NCBI GenBank assembly: GCA_964645625.1
Contig: CAZYAI010000059.1
Span: forward strand, 1-14,924
DNA: 14,924 nucleotides
Direction of reading: 5' to 3'
Source of the DNA: AB-137-C09 sp964645625
GTDB lineage: Bacteria > Pseudomonadota > Zetaproteobacteria > Mariprofundales > Mariprofundaceae
Shown: positions 1 through 7,060 of the stretch, in pieces
Position numbering within the stretch: the stretch's first letter is position 1
Layout: each line of letters opens with the position of its first letter
Translations under genes and position numbers: made by a program
Notes under the pieces: model-generated
Database searches by the model: none
The model's input: only the letters and a program-made list of their open reading frames with translations
Told to the model about the DNA's origin: nothing

Positions 1-22
1 GAAGGAAGAACTGGGCCATGAG

Positions 23-178
23 CTACAATGAAAAAGTTTTGTCGTGTACAGAGGCACACATCAAACTAATACTTTCCGTTAATGTCATATGCGCTTGAAT
101 AAAAACGTACGCCGTCAACAAATAGGGGATAATCCCTAACAATGCCAAAACCAAATGAATTTTTTGTTTAATAGACAT
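23..178 (-). pseudogene. Short membrane-anchor ORF, possibly the broken start of a sensor protein
   Basis: An ATG at 178 opens a 51-residue frame ending in TAG at 23-25. The protein starts MSIKQKIHLVLALLGIIPYL and continues with about 10 more apolar residues, so residues 8-28 look like one transmembrane helix with a positively charged N-terminus (Lys4, Lys6). A second weakly apolar stretch follows around residues 32-42. Such an N-terminus is common in membrane-anchored signalling proteins (GGDEF, HD or sensor kinases). It could therefore be the start of a larger gene cut by the TAG or by a frameshift, or a genuine small membrane protein. Upstream of the ATG is a GGGAAG stretch that would serve as a modest ribosome binding site. 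After the TAG only 22 nt remain in the window, and both other minus-strand frames are open to the edge, so I cannot tell which reading is right. It is not recognised as a specific family. The leader is described under 179-444. Confidence 0.4.
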
Positions 179-444
179 GGCTTCCCGTCATCTTGTGCGA
201 TGAAACAGCGTTGTTGTTACGGCACATTACCAGCATGCGTGGGTGTTATCTCCTACAAGCCTGTACGAGCATAGAAGCGTAGCGAGGAGCTCCCATTTTT
301 AAGGCGTGAATTTCGGCTGTTTGAGGGGCATAAGTAAGTAGATACGCCTACTTAGACATTCTGTTCTCAGGCAATACCATGCCGCAAGGGCTAGTGTAAA
401 GCCTTCAACTTAGCTGGCAAGTACAAGTATGTACCTTATGCACC
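179..444. other. Intergenic leader between ftr1 and the left-edge ORF
   Basis: This is 266 bp without a convincing gene. Its right half is the inverted-repeat element described at 319-450. On the minus strand, a possible promoter is TTTACA (395-400) and TATTGC (371-376) with an 18-bp spacer, which would drive the left-edge ORF; the match is only moderate. Still on the minus strand, AGGAG (249-253) precedes a possible 22-codon leader ORF (168-236, MLVMCRNNNAVSSHKMTGSH plus two residues) that overlaps the start of the 23-178 ORF. Nothing shows that it is translated. No tRNA, known riboswitch or clear intrinsic terminator for ftr1 was found. Confidence 0.4.
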
Positions 445-450
445 TCAAAC
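319..450. repeat. 132-bp segment bounded by a 16-bp inverted repeat; MITE-like element or structured RNA
   Basis: GTTTGAGGGGCATAAG (319-334) and CTTATGCACCTCAAAC (435-450) are reverse complements at 15 of 16 positions. The mismatch is G327 opposite A442. Inside lies a perfect 7-bp stem, TAAGTAG (335-341) and CTACTTA (348-354), with a 6-nt loop; it starts directly after the left arm. Smaller stems are GGCA/TGCC (370-383), GGCT/AGCC (389-403) and GTAC/GTAC (421-434), the last directly before the right arm. Flanking octamers TTTCGGCT (311-318) and TTTCATCT (451-458) agree at 6 of 8 positions and could be a decayed target-site duplication. The right arm includes the last codon and TGA of ftr1. 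It has no transposase. Two readings are open: a miniature inverted-repeat transposable element, or a multibranch RNA fold at the ftr1 3' end. Confidence 0.5.
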
Positions 451-1296
451 TTTCATCTGCACACCCTGACTGGATGCAGAAACAGGCTTAGGAGCAGGGC
501 TATCATGATCGCGCTTCAACCAAACAATAAGGATCAACGTTACCGCAAATACAATCACCTGTAGCGCACTGGGGCGTTCATCATAACCCATCAACACATG
601 CAGCAGCTCACCCAACACACTTTCTTGCGACAGCAATGCCGAAGTATCCCACAACGGCTCAATCAAAGGTGGCACCCATTCAATCAGCACCAAGTTCCAA
701 CAGGCTTGCGATGCCATACCAGCGGCAATCAAGGTCAATAGCCAACCAATAACATGGAACACACGGTGCAACGGAATCTTTAACAATCCGCGATAGAGCA
801 CATAACCCAAACCTGCGCCCAACAGCATCCCTAACACCGCACCAAGAATCATTTCTTGACTGTTTTTTTCGCCCATCTGCCATGCGCTAAACAAAAAGAA
901 CACCGCTTCAGAGCCTTCGCGCACCACTGCGCTAAAGGCAATCAGCAGCAATGCTACACCAGACAATTCACCCGCAGAAAACTGCTGGCCAGCCTGCTTC
1001 ATTTTCATCGCCATCTCTCTACCTTGACGGCTCATCCATACCACCGTCCATGCCAGCAACACCGCTGCCAACAACAACACCACGGCATTGAAGATAAACT
1101 CACCCGAGCCGTCAAACGAGCCTTCCATCTCGTCCATGAACACAGCGAGGAACACAGCACCGCTAAGCCCCAGCCCCATACCACCAAAAATCCATTGGCG
1201 ACTTTGCGCTACTCCGCGTGTCGCAGCCATTAAAATACCAATAATCATCGCCATTTCGAGCATCTCTCGAAACACAATCGTTAATGATGCAATCAT
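445..1296 (-). CDS. FTR1-family high-affinity iron permease (EfeU-like)
   Basis: This is an inner-membrane iron permease of 283 residues, close to E. coli EfeU (276). The family signature is two R-E-x-x-E iron-binding motifs in transmembrane helices, and both are present: REMLE at residues 10-14 and REGSE at 126-130. An acidic loop DEMEGSFDGSGE follows at about 55-66, and there are about seven apolar helices. I chose the ATG at 1296 rather than the one at 1335. It has GAGAGG just upstream, it puts the first REMLE motif at the usual distance from the N-terminus, and the longer version would add a charged extension before the first helix. It starts 22 nt after the stop of the Fur-family gene and is presumably co-transcribed with it, which implies iron control. 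EfeO and EfeB partners are not visible; the gene ends in the inverted-repeat element. FTR1 proteins usually work with a ferroxidase or periplasmic iron-binding partner, which may lie elsewhere. Confidence 0.9.
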   Translation of the reverse strand: MIASLTIVFREMLEMAMIIGILMAATRGVAQSRQWIFGGMGLGLSGAVFLAVFMDEMEGSFDGSGEFIFNAVVLLLAAVLLAWTVVWMSRQGREMAMKMKQAGQQFSAGELSGVALLLIAFSAVVREGSEAVFFLFSAWQMGEKNSQEMILGAVLGMLLGAGLGYVLYRGLLKIPLHRVFHVIGWLLTLIAAGMASQACWNLVLIEWVPPLIEPLWDTSALLSQESVLGELLHVLMGYDERPSALQVIVFAVTLILIVWLKRDHDSPAPKPVSASSQGVQMKV

Positions 1297-1318
1297 CTCA
1301 ACCTCTCGCTCAACTACT

Positions 1319-1702
1319 TTACGACTGACAAGCACGGCACAAGCCGCGAATAATCAGCGAATGACTGTGTGCAACAAAACCATGCGCTTGCGCCATTTCA
1401 CTTTGTAACACTGCAATATCTGGATGAAAAAATTCTTCGATACAGCCACACTGCGTACATAGCAAATGATCGTGTTGCTGCTTATCTATGCGTTCATAAC
1501 GTTTACGCTCGCCAATAAACACCGAGCCAATCAAACCTGCCTCTTCTAAAGCAGCCAAGGCGCGGTACACCGTGGCAACCCCGACACGCTGCCCTGATTG
1601 CTGCAATGCCAGCAAGACGGCTTCGGCATCCCAATGTTGGGATGATTCGTTAATCATGGTAAGAATCGCTGTACGTTGCGGCGTTAATCGAATAGTCATC
1701 AT
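1319..1702 (-). CDS. fur: Fur-family metalloregulator, probably the ferric uptake regulator
   Basis: This is a dimeric, metal-dependent DNA-binding repressor of 127 residues, slightly shorter than E. coli Fur (148) because both ends are trimmed. It has an N-terminal winged helix with the recognition-helix signature GVATVYRAL (41-49). The hinge is followed by HDHLLC (77-82), the family's metal-ligand motif, and by two CxxC pairs, C82/C85 and C122/C125, expected to hold structural zinc. H23 sits where a metal-site histidine is found in Fur. Start choice is uncertain by one codon because ATG ATG occurs at 1702 and 1699. No Shine-Dalgarno is visible, and the Fur box lies only 14 nt upstream, so the mRNA may have a very short leader. 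Family members can also sense zinc, manganese or peroxide (Zur, Mur, PerR). The iron assignment rests on the iron-type box upstream and on the co-directional FTR1 gene downstream. Confidence 0.85.
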   Translation of the reverse strand: MMTIRLTPQRTAILTMINESSQHWDAEAVLLALQQSGQRVGVATVYRALAALEEAGLIGSVFIGERKRYERIDKQQHDHLLCTQCGCIEEFFHPDIAVLQSEMAQAHGFVAHSHSLIIRGLCRACQS

Positions 1703-1715
1703 GGCGAACGATACT

Positions 1716-1734
1716 GATAATGATTATCAATATC
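1716..1734. promoter_or_regulatory. Fur box in front of fur-ftr1
   Basis: The 19-mer GATAATGATTATCAATATC matches the classical consensus GATAATGATAATCATTATC everywhere except the central A/T position and one base at position 15. It lies between the rodA stop (TGA at 1733-1735, which it overlaps) and the fur start (1702). On the minus strand the same bases contain GATAAT, a 5-of-6 match to a -10 hexamer, so bound Fur would cover the promoter. I read this as autoregulation and iron repression of fur-ftr1. Confidence 0.85.
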
Positions 1735-2848
1735 AAGCAAGCGGGCTACCACCACGCTGCCACGGTAATACGCCGCGCGCTTCAATACTCACGCGAGCAA
1801 CCACACCCAATGCTGCCAACATGCTGACCAGTGCCGAACCACCATAACTCACAAAAGGAAGCGGCACGCCCACAACAGGCAAAATACCCGAGACCATACC
1901 AATATTCACAAAAATATAGAGCATAAAAATACTGGCGATACCAATGGTTAATAACGATGCGAAACGAGTATGTGCTATGGAGGCTATATACAACATGCGA
2001 TGAATCAAAGCTGCCAACAGCAACAATAATACCGCTACGCCTATCATCCCGACTTCTTCTGCCAACACAGAGAAAATAAAATCCGTGTGTTGCTCTGGCA
2101 AAAAGTTTAACCGTGACTGCGTACCATGCAGATAACCTTTACCCCACACCCCTCCAGAACCAATAGAAATCATGGATTGGATCACGTGATAACCAGCCCC
2201 CAAAGGATCCGCTTGCGGATCGAGAAAGGTTAACACCCGCTGGCGTTGATAATCATGAATATGCTGCCACATATACCAACCTAACAAAGGTAATACCGCG
2301 ACAATCGAAAAAAAGTAACGCCAAGGAAATCCCGCTGCCATCAACACCGCTGCGGCAGCCATTAACAGCACCAAACTGGTACCTAAATCAGGTTGAATCA
2401 CAATCAAGCCTGCGGGCATAGCGGCCAGCAAGCAAGCCATGGCAATCGACGACCAACGGTCGGCATCGCGATTAGCAAACCAATGTGCCAACACCAACAT
2501 TAACGCCCACTTCATCACCTCGGAAGGCTGTAGATGCACAGGACCTAGATTCAACCAACGCCGTGCGCCCATTTGCACATCACCAATAATCGGTACCAAA
2601 GCCAAGCAGATCAGGGCAACCATAAACACAGGCCATGCCAACAACCCCATCACCCGCAAAGGAATCATCGCGATGACTAGGAAGCCCGCAAAACCCAACA
2701 ACCAATACAAGGCTTGGCGATACCAAAGCTGCACGACACCAAGGTGAACAGCCGAGTACAGGGTCAACAAGCCCACCACAGCCAGCAGTAACAGAACCAA
2801 TAACAACCAACGATCCATCAACAACCAACACTTGCAATAGTGCATCAT
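1733..2848 (-). CDS. rodA: RodA, SEDS peptidoglycan polymerase of the elongasome
   Basis: A multipass inner-membrane glycosyltransferase that polymerises lipid II into glycan strands in complex with PBP2. It has 371 residues, matching the family (E. coli 370). Conserved SEDS blocks are all present: GARRWLNLGPVHLQPSEVMK (about 94-113), QPDLGTSL (152-159), and PEQHTDFIFSVLAEEVG (251-267) with D256 in the position of the catalytically essential Asp of RodA. VPLPFVSYGGSAL follows near the C-terminus. The start at 2848 overlaps the mrdA stop as ATGA and has GAGG 7 nt upstream, so it is favoured. Starting at the Met of MDRWLLLV (2818) would also give a normal N-terminus but lacks a ribosome binding site. 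It is the last gene of the mreB-mreC-mreD-mrdA-rodA series and is followed by the Fur box. Confidence 0.96.
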   Translation of the reverse strand: MMHYCKCWLLMDRWLLLVLLLLAVVGLLTLYSAVHLGVVQLWYRQALYWLLGFAGFLVIAMIPLRVMGLLAWPVFMVALICLALVPIIGDVQMGARRWLNLGPVHLQPSEVMKWALMLVLAHWFANRDADRWSSIAMACLLAAMPAGLIVIQPDLGTSLVLLMAAAAVLMAAGFPWRYFFSIVAVLPLLGWYMWQHIHDYQRQRVLTFLDPQADPLGAGYHVIQSMISIGSGGVWGKGYLHGTQSRLNFLPEQHTDFIFSVLAEEVGMIGVAVLLLLLAALIHRMLYIASIAHTRFASLLTIGIASIFMLYIFVNIGMVSGILPVVGVPLPFVSYGGSALVSMLAALGVVARVSIEARGVLPWQRGGSPLA

Positions 2849-4638
2849 GGCGCGGCCTCGCTTGCTGCCACGGCATCAACAATAGCCTTCGCAACGGGTG
2901 CTGCACCACTGCTACCATGACCGCCATGCTCAACAAAAATGGCAAAGGCAATACGCGGTTTATCATAAGGTGCGAAACCCATAAACCAGGCATGATCCTT
3001 ATGTTCTTCCTTCACCCCTTTGCTTTTATAAAACTTATCTTTTTGTGACATCCCTACCACTTGCGCAGTCCCTGTTTTGCCTGCTATCGGCCACGCCGCA
3101 TCATGCACATAACTGTACGCTGTCCCGCCAGGTTTGTTTGCCACATCAGTCATGGCGTGACGAACCCTATCTAAGGCTGCTGCTGGTAAGTCCACATGGC
3201 GCACCACTTCAGGAGCCAAGCCATGCAGCAAATGAGGTTTGAGTACATCGCCGCCATTCGCCAAAGCTGCGGCAAAACGTGCGACCTGTAAGGGCGTAGC
3301 CGTCACCATACCTTGACCAATAGCCGTAATCATGGTTTCCCCAGGGAACCAAGCCCGCACCCGTCCACGCCGCACAAAGCCTCGCGCTGCGGGCAAGTGT
3401 CCACGCGCCTCAGGCGACAAGGATATGCCCGTATATTCACCAAACCCCCAACGCTGCGCTTCCTCCACAATCGGTCGCATACCCAGTTGGTCACCCATAG
3501 CGTAAAAATAGATGTCACAGGAATGCATCAAAGCATCGTGCATATCTACATGCCCATGCCCTGTGCGCTTCCAACAGCGCAAACGGCGGTCATGCAACTG
3601 CACAAAGCCCAAACATTGAATGTCATGATTCGCTAAGGGGACACCCTGACGCAAACCAGCCATCGCCGTCACCATTTTCCATGTCGAACCAGGGGGGTAC
3701 GTCGCTTGCACAGCGCGATTAAGCAGCGGCTTTTGATCGTCATTCAGCCATGACGACCATTGCGCCTGACTCAAACCACCAGTAAATGCATTGGTGTCAT
3801 AACCTGGCGTACTGAGCAAGGTCAACACTTCACCACTGTGAACATCCATCACCACCACCGCGCCCGTTCGCCCCGCCAAGGCGGTGGCAGCAGCCTGCTG
3901 CACCTTCACGTCGAGTGATAAACGCAAGGTTTCACCCATCACGGGCGGCGTTTCAGCCAGTACCGCAACCCTACGCCCATAGGCGTTCACCTCTTCTTGC
4001 TGACTACCAAGCTTACCATGCAGGCGATCTTCAAAAGTACGCTCCAAACCACTGCGCCCAACATATTCACCCGACAAAAAGCCGCGTTCCAAATCAGCGT
4101 CCTTCACGCGAGATAAATAGCCCACCACATGCCCTGTTAATGCCCCAAAAGGGTATTCTCGGTGCGTGCCAGCCTCAATGTTTAGTCCTGAATGGTGATG
4201 TAAACGAGGCAACAGCCATGCAATGTCTCGCCACTGAAGTTGGTCTTGCAACAATACAGGGCGATCCTTACGAGCATGCTTAATTTGTTTTTTTATACGT
4301 TTGAGGTCACGCGCAGTCCACGGCAAGTTCGCATACAGCATGGCCAGCGTCTCTTCCACATCAGCACTGCGCTCAGGGATCAACATCACACGATAAGAAA
4401 TATGATTCATCGCCAAGCCTTGCCCATGACGATCAACCATCTCGCCACGCACAGGGAGTACAGGCAGAATATTTAGACGGTTATTTTCAGCCTGTAAACT
4501 CAGCCCCTCATGCTGCAACCATTGCAGGTTAAACATGCGCAACAAAAGCACGCCAAACAACACGATAGCCAATAAGTGAAAAACAATAACGCGATAATCA
4601 AAACGATTCCGCTGCAACTTTAAATTGAACCCTGTCAT
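2845..4638 (-). CDS. mrdA: PBP2, elongasome peptidoglycan transpeptidase
   Basis: A monofunctional class B penicillin-binding protein that cross-links new peptidoglycan during lateral wall growth, paired with RodA. It has 597 residues. One transmembrane anchor (about 15-35) is followed by the dimerisation domain with VRGEMVDRHGQGLA (about 63-76), then by the transpeptidase domain. Active-site motifs are complete: STWK at 318-321 (Ser318 nucleophile), SCD at 373-375 and KTG at 521-523. I set the start at 4638 because this ATG overlaps the mreD stop as ATGA and gives the normal short cytoplasmic N-terminus. The frame stays open up to 4743, but that extension contains a second, unexpected apolar stretch inside mreD. 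There is no good Shine-Dalgarno before 4638, which fits translation by reinitiation after mreD. It overlaps rodA by 4 bp. Confidence 0.96.
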   Translation of the reverse strand: MTGFNLKLQRNRFDYRVIVFHLLAIVLFGVLLLRMFNLQWLQHEGLSLQAENNRLNILPVLPVRGEMVDRHGQGLAMNHISYRVMLIPERSADVEETLAMLYANLPWTARDLKRIKKQIKHARKDRPVLLQDQLQWRDIAWLLPRLHHHSGLNIEAGTHREYPFGALTGHVVGYLSRVKDADLERGFLSGEYVGRSGLERTFEDRLHGKLGSQQEEVNAYGRRVAVLAETPPVMGETLRLSLDVKVQQAAATALAGRTGAVVVMDVHSGEVLTLLSTPGYDTNAFTGGLSQAQWSSWLNDDQKPLLNRAVQATYPPGSTWKMVTAMAGLRQGVPLANHDIQCLGFVQLHDRRLRCWKRTGHGHVDMHDALMHSCDIYFYAMGDQLGMRPIVEEAQRWGFGEYTGISLSPEARGHLPAARGFVRRGRVRAWFPGETMITAIGQGMVTATPLQVARFAAALANGGDVLKPHLLHGLAPEVVRHVDLPAAALDRVRHAMTDVANKPGGTAYSYVHDAAWPIAGKTGTAQVVGMSQKDKFYKSKGVKEEHKDHAWFMGFAPYDKPRIAFAIFVEHGGHGSSGAAPVAKAIVDAVAASEAAP

Positions 4639-5066
4639 GACTGCCATTGACGCTGGTAACGCAAATGATGGCCAAAGACCGTCCATGCATACCAGCAAAC
4701 CACACTCAACAACGCCGTCAACACCAGCGATGATGAAGACCAACCCAGCCCCAACAACACGCTATGTGCCAATAACAAGAGCAAGATGCGTTGTGGTAAA
4801 CCCGCACCTGCCAAGGCATCTAACCAAATAAGTAATAAAGGAAGGGACAGCCAGATCAAGACACTCGGCCACAGCGTCCAATACAACACAAGATCATGCA
4901 CGCAAGCCAGAGGTAACACCCACCAGATATAACGCCATTGTGCCAACAGCGCACCGACCAACACGGCAAATGCCCAGTCAGGCTGGTGAACCGCTACAGG
5001 AACGAGCCAATTCAGACATAGACCCACAAATAGCAATAAACAAGCAACATAGGCATGAAAGTTCAT
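4635..5066 (-). CDS. mreD: MreD, rod-shape-determining membrane protein
   Basis: An integral membrane component of the elongasome that binds MreC and helps set the activity of PBP2-RodA. It has 143 residues, slightly shorter than E. coli MreD (162). Nearly the whole chain is apolar, with four to five predicted helices, a Trp-rich middle and a basic tail (RYQRQWQS). MreD sequences are poorly conserved, so the call leans on size, topology and position between mreC and mrdA. Both ends overlap neighbours by ATGA (mreC stop 5063-5065, mrdA start 4638). No Shine-Dalgarno is seen upstream of its ATG, so its translation probably depends on ribosomes finishing mreC. Few other families fit this position. 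Confidence 0.88.
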   Translation of the reverse strand: MNFHAYVACLLLFVGLCLNWLVPVAVHQPDWAFAVLVGALLAQWRYIWWVLPLACVHDLVLYWTLWPSVLIWLSLPLLLIWLDALAGAGLPQRILLLLLAHSVLLGLGWSSSSLVLTALLSVVCWYAWTVFGHHLRYQRQWQS

Positions 5067-5869
5067 GGCAAAGCAGAAGCATGAGCGGGGGACGTGGTAT
5101 TGGTTGCAATAGCCAGCCAGTGATCACGCTGCCAATGCGCAACGGGTACAGCCTCAACGTGTGCAAAGGGACTACCAGGCAGGGCTGCAACCCGCACAAC
5201 CCGTGCGACTGCAATCCCAGGAGGGTACAATCCACCAGCACCAGAGGTATAGAGCATATCACCAGCATGAAGCGCAAAAACAGCAGGAACAAAATCCAAC
5301 AACAGCTTTTGACCATCACCACGCGCCAAAGCGGCAAGGTCACTGCCTTTAAGCGTCACGGGCACTGTGATCGAAGCATCCAAAATAGTCCGCACCACAG
5401 CAAAGCCAGCCTCAGAGCGGTCAACCAAGCCTACCAAACCTTCACTAGAAACCACCACATCATCACTGGCAACAGGCGGTGTTTGTACCATCAAGCGTTG
5501 GCTTTTTACATCAGGACTTCGTCCCATCACTGTCACCGCATGCCATTGGTAGCCCTGAATATTTTGCACATGCAATAAACGGCGCAAACGAATGTTTTCT
5601 TCACGCAAGCTTTGTGTTTGCTGCAAAAGCACGGTTTGCTGCCCCAAACGCTGCTCCATCGCGGTTAAACGCTGTTGTAATACAGCACGCTGCTCAAACC
5701 AAAGACTTCCCTCATGCATCCATACCACGGGCTGTTTCGTCCAAGACAGCACCGGACCAGACCACAATAATAAACGTTGCCCCAACGAAAAAAACTGCAA
5801 CGCCAGCAGGGCACTAAGTAGCAATACTACAATACCCGACCAGCGAAACAGTAAGCGATGGCGCATCAT
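5063..5869 (-). CDS. mreC: MreC, periplasmic elongasome scaffold and PBP2 activator
   Basis: A bitopic inner-membrane protein whose periplasmic domain contacts and activates PBP2 and links it to MreB filaments. It has 268 residues. One transmembrane helix sits at about 12-30, followed by a coiled coil (about 58-100, with ERRL/QQ-type heptads such as LRREN-like LREENIRLRRLL at 88-99). The C-terminal beta-barrel domain has the family blocks AVTVMGRSPD (111-120), DVVVSSEGLVGLVD (137-150) and the LYTSGAGGLYPPGIAVARV stretch near 206-224. Two adjacent ATGs at 5869 and 5866 are possible starts; GGTGG upstream is a weak ribosome binding site. The tail after about residue 250 is Ala/Ser/Thr-rich and looks disordered. 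It begins 40 nt after mreB stops and overlaps mreD by 4 bp. Confidence 0.94.
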   Translation of the reverse strand: MMRHRLLFRWSGIVVLLLSALLALQFFSLGQRLLLWSGPVLSWTKQPVVWMHEGSLWFEQRAVLQQRLTAMEQRLGQQTVLLQQTQSLREENIRLRRLLHVQNIQGYQWHAVTVMGRSPDVKSQRLMVQTPPVASDDVVVSSEGLVGLVDRSEAGFAVVRTILDASITVPVTLKGSDLAALARGDGQKLLLDFVPAVFALHAGDMLYTSGAGGLYPPGIAVARVVRVAALPGSPFAHVEAVPVAHWQRDHWLAIATNTTSPAHASALP

Positions 5870-5909
5870 GCGCCACCGCCATCGTTAGCGAACATGGTGC
5901 GAACCATCG

Positions 5910-6953
5910 TCATTCTTGGGACAAAACACCCCGCATACGATCCAACTCTTCCAACACGCGACCGCTACCCAGCACCACGCAATTCAAGGCATCTTCAGCA
6001 ATCGTCACAGGCAAGCCAGTCTCGTCGCGCAATAACTGATCCAAGCCGCGTAATAGGCCGCCACCACCCGTGAGAACAATGCCTTTATCCACAATATCCG
6101 CAGCCAGTTCAGGCGGCGTGCGTTCAAGGCAGACCTTCACCCCTTCAACAATGGCATTCACAGATTCGGTCAAAGCATCTAACACCTCAACATCATCCAA
6201 CGACAATGTTTTTGGCACACCATTAATCAAATCTCGCCCTTTCACATCCATCGAACGAGCATCGTTAGGTTGTGGGTAAGCCGCACCCAAATACATTTTA
6301 ATACGCTCTGCCGTAGGCGCACCCACCAGCAAGCTGTATTTACGGCGCAAATGATTGATGATTGCCTCATCCATTTTATCACCACCGACCCGCACAGAAC
6401 GCGAATAGACGATACCGCCATAACTGATTACAGCAATTTCTGAAGTACCACCGCCAATATCAACCACCATCGAACCCGATGCTTCGGTCACAGGCAGACC
6501 TGCACCGATGGCTGCTGCCATAGGCTCTTCGATGAGGTACACTTCACGCGCACCAGCAGCCAAACCAGAATCGCGAATAGCTCGCCGCTCTACGGGAGTA
6601 GAGCCATAAGGCACACAGATCACAATGCGCGGCGATGCTCCCCAAGCGCGTTTATGCACCTTACGGATGAACTGACGCAACATCTCTTCGGTAACCAAAA
6701 AGTCGGCAATCACACCATCTTTTAATGGTCGAATCGCAGAAATCGAGTCTGGCGTGCGTCCCAACATACGTTTGGCATCTTCACCCACAGCCAGCACTTT
6801 ACGGTTACTGCGTCCGCCCCCCTCGTACACGGCAACCACCGAGGGTTCATTCAGCACAATGCCTTCACCGCGCACATAAATCAGTGTGTTGGCTGTGCCC
6901 AAGTCAATCGAAATATCACGAGAGAACAGACCGAATAATTTTTTTCCAAACAT
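5910..6953 (-). CDS. mreB: MreB, actin-like cytoskeletal protein
   Basis: A bacterial actin homologue that forms membrane-bound filaments guiding the elongasome. It has 347 residues, exactly the family's usual length. The N-terminus FGKKLFGLFSRD carries an amphipathic membrane-binding segment. ATP-binding motifs are clear: phosphate-1 DLGTANTLIYV (17-27), phosphate-2 VVDIGGGTSEIAVI (about 163-176) and the adenosine motif LTGGGGLLRGLD (about 293-304). The start at 6953 has AAAGG 7 nt upstream. It is the first gene of the rod-shape cluster, 107 nt after rpoD. Its close sequence conservation makes this one of the safest calls in the window. Confidence 0.98.
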   Translation of the reverse strand: MFGKKLFGLFSRDISIDLGTANTLIYVRGEGIVLNEPSVVAVYEGGGRSNRKVLAVGEDAKRMLGRTPDSISAIRPLKDGVIADFLVTEEMLRQFIRKVHKRAWGASPRIVICVPYGSTPVERRAIRDSGLAAGAREVYLIEEPMAAAIGAGLPVTEASGSMVVDIGGGTSEIAVISYGGIVYSRSVRVGGDKMDEAIINHLRRKYSLLVGAPTAERIKMYLGAAYPQPNDARSMDVKGRDLINGVPKTLSLDDVEVLDALTESVNAIVEGVKVCLERTPPELAADIVDKGIVLTGGGGLLRGLDQLLRDETGLPVTIAEDALNCVVLGSGRVLEELDRMRGVLSQE

Positions 6954-7060
6954 AACAAACCTTTAAATATGGTTAGGTAACGTAGCACGCTTTAGCCTGA
7001 TGGCGTTAAACAGTTACGTTGTGTAATCTAATCCTCTCGTCAAACAGCAAAACGAGCGTG
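6954..7060 (-). other. rpoD-mreB intergenic region
   Basis: This is 107 bp between the rpoD stop and the mreB start. A weak hairpin, CTCGT (7036-7040) and ACGAG (7052-7056) with an 11-nt loop, lies just after rpoD. It has no T-run in the transcribed direction and is not a convincing terminator. I find no strong -35/-10 pair for mreB. Read-through from rpoD into the rod-shape cluster is therefore possible. The mreB ribosome binding site AAAGG is at the left end. Confidence 0.4.

Noticed and set aside
363..420. Resemblance to a c-di-GMP-I riboswitch (GGCAATACC, GTAAAGCC)
   Set aside because: Only short fragments match, the conserved CGCAAAGCC and the GGTAG receptor are missing, and in the matching orientation no gene lies downstream.
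319..450. Possible integron attC site
   Set aside because: The arms are GTTTGAG and CTCAAAC, which do not fit the RYYYAAC...GTTRRRY core arrangement, and there is no integrase or cassette context.
1297..1335. Longer ftr1 start at 1335
   Set aside because: It would overlap fur, adds a charged stretch before the first helix, and the ATG at 1296 has a better ribosome binding site.
4639..4743. Longer mrdA start at 4743 inside mreD
   Set aside because: The ATGA overlap with the mreD stop fixes a normal start at 4638; the extension is the antiphase reading of mreD.
4940..5578. A 212-residue plus-strand ORF across mreC and mreD
   Set aside because: It is antisense to two confidently identified genes, shows no domain, membrane pattern or ribosome binding site, and is rich in His, Thr and Arg as expected of a shadow frame.
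7036..7056. Terminator after rpoD
   Set aside because: The 5-bp stem has an 11-nt loop and no following T-run, so it was kept only as a remark on the intergenic region.
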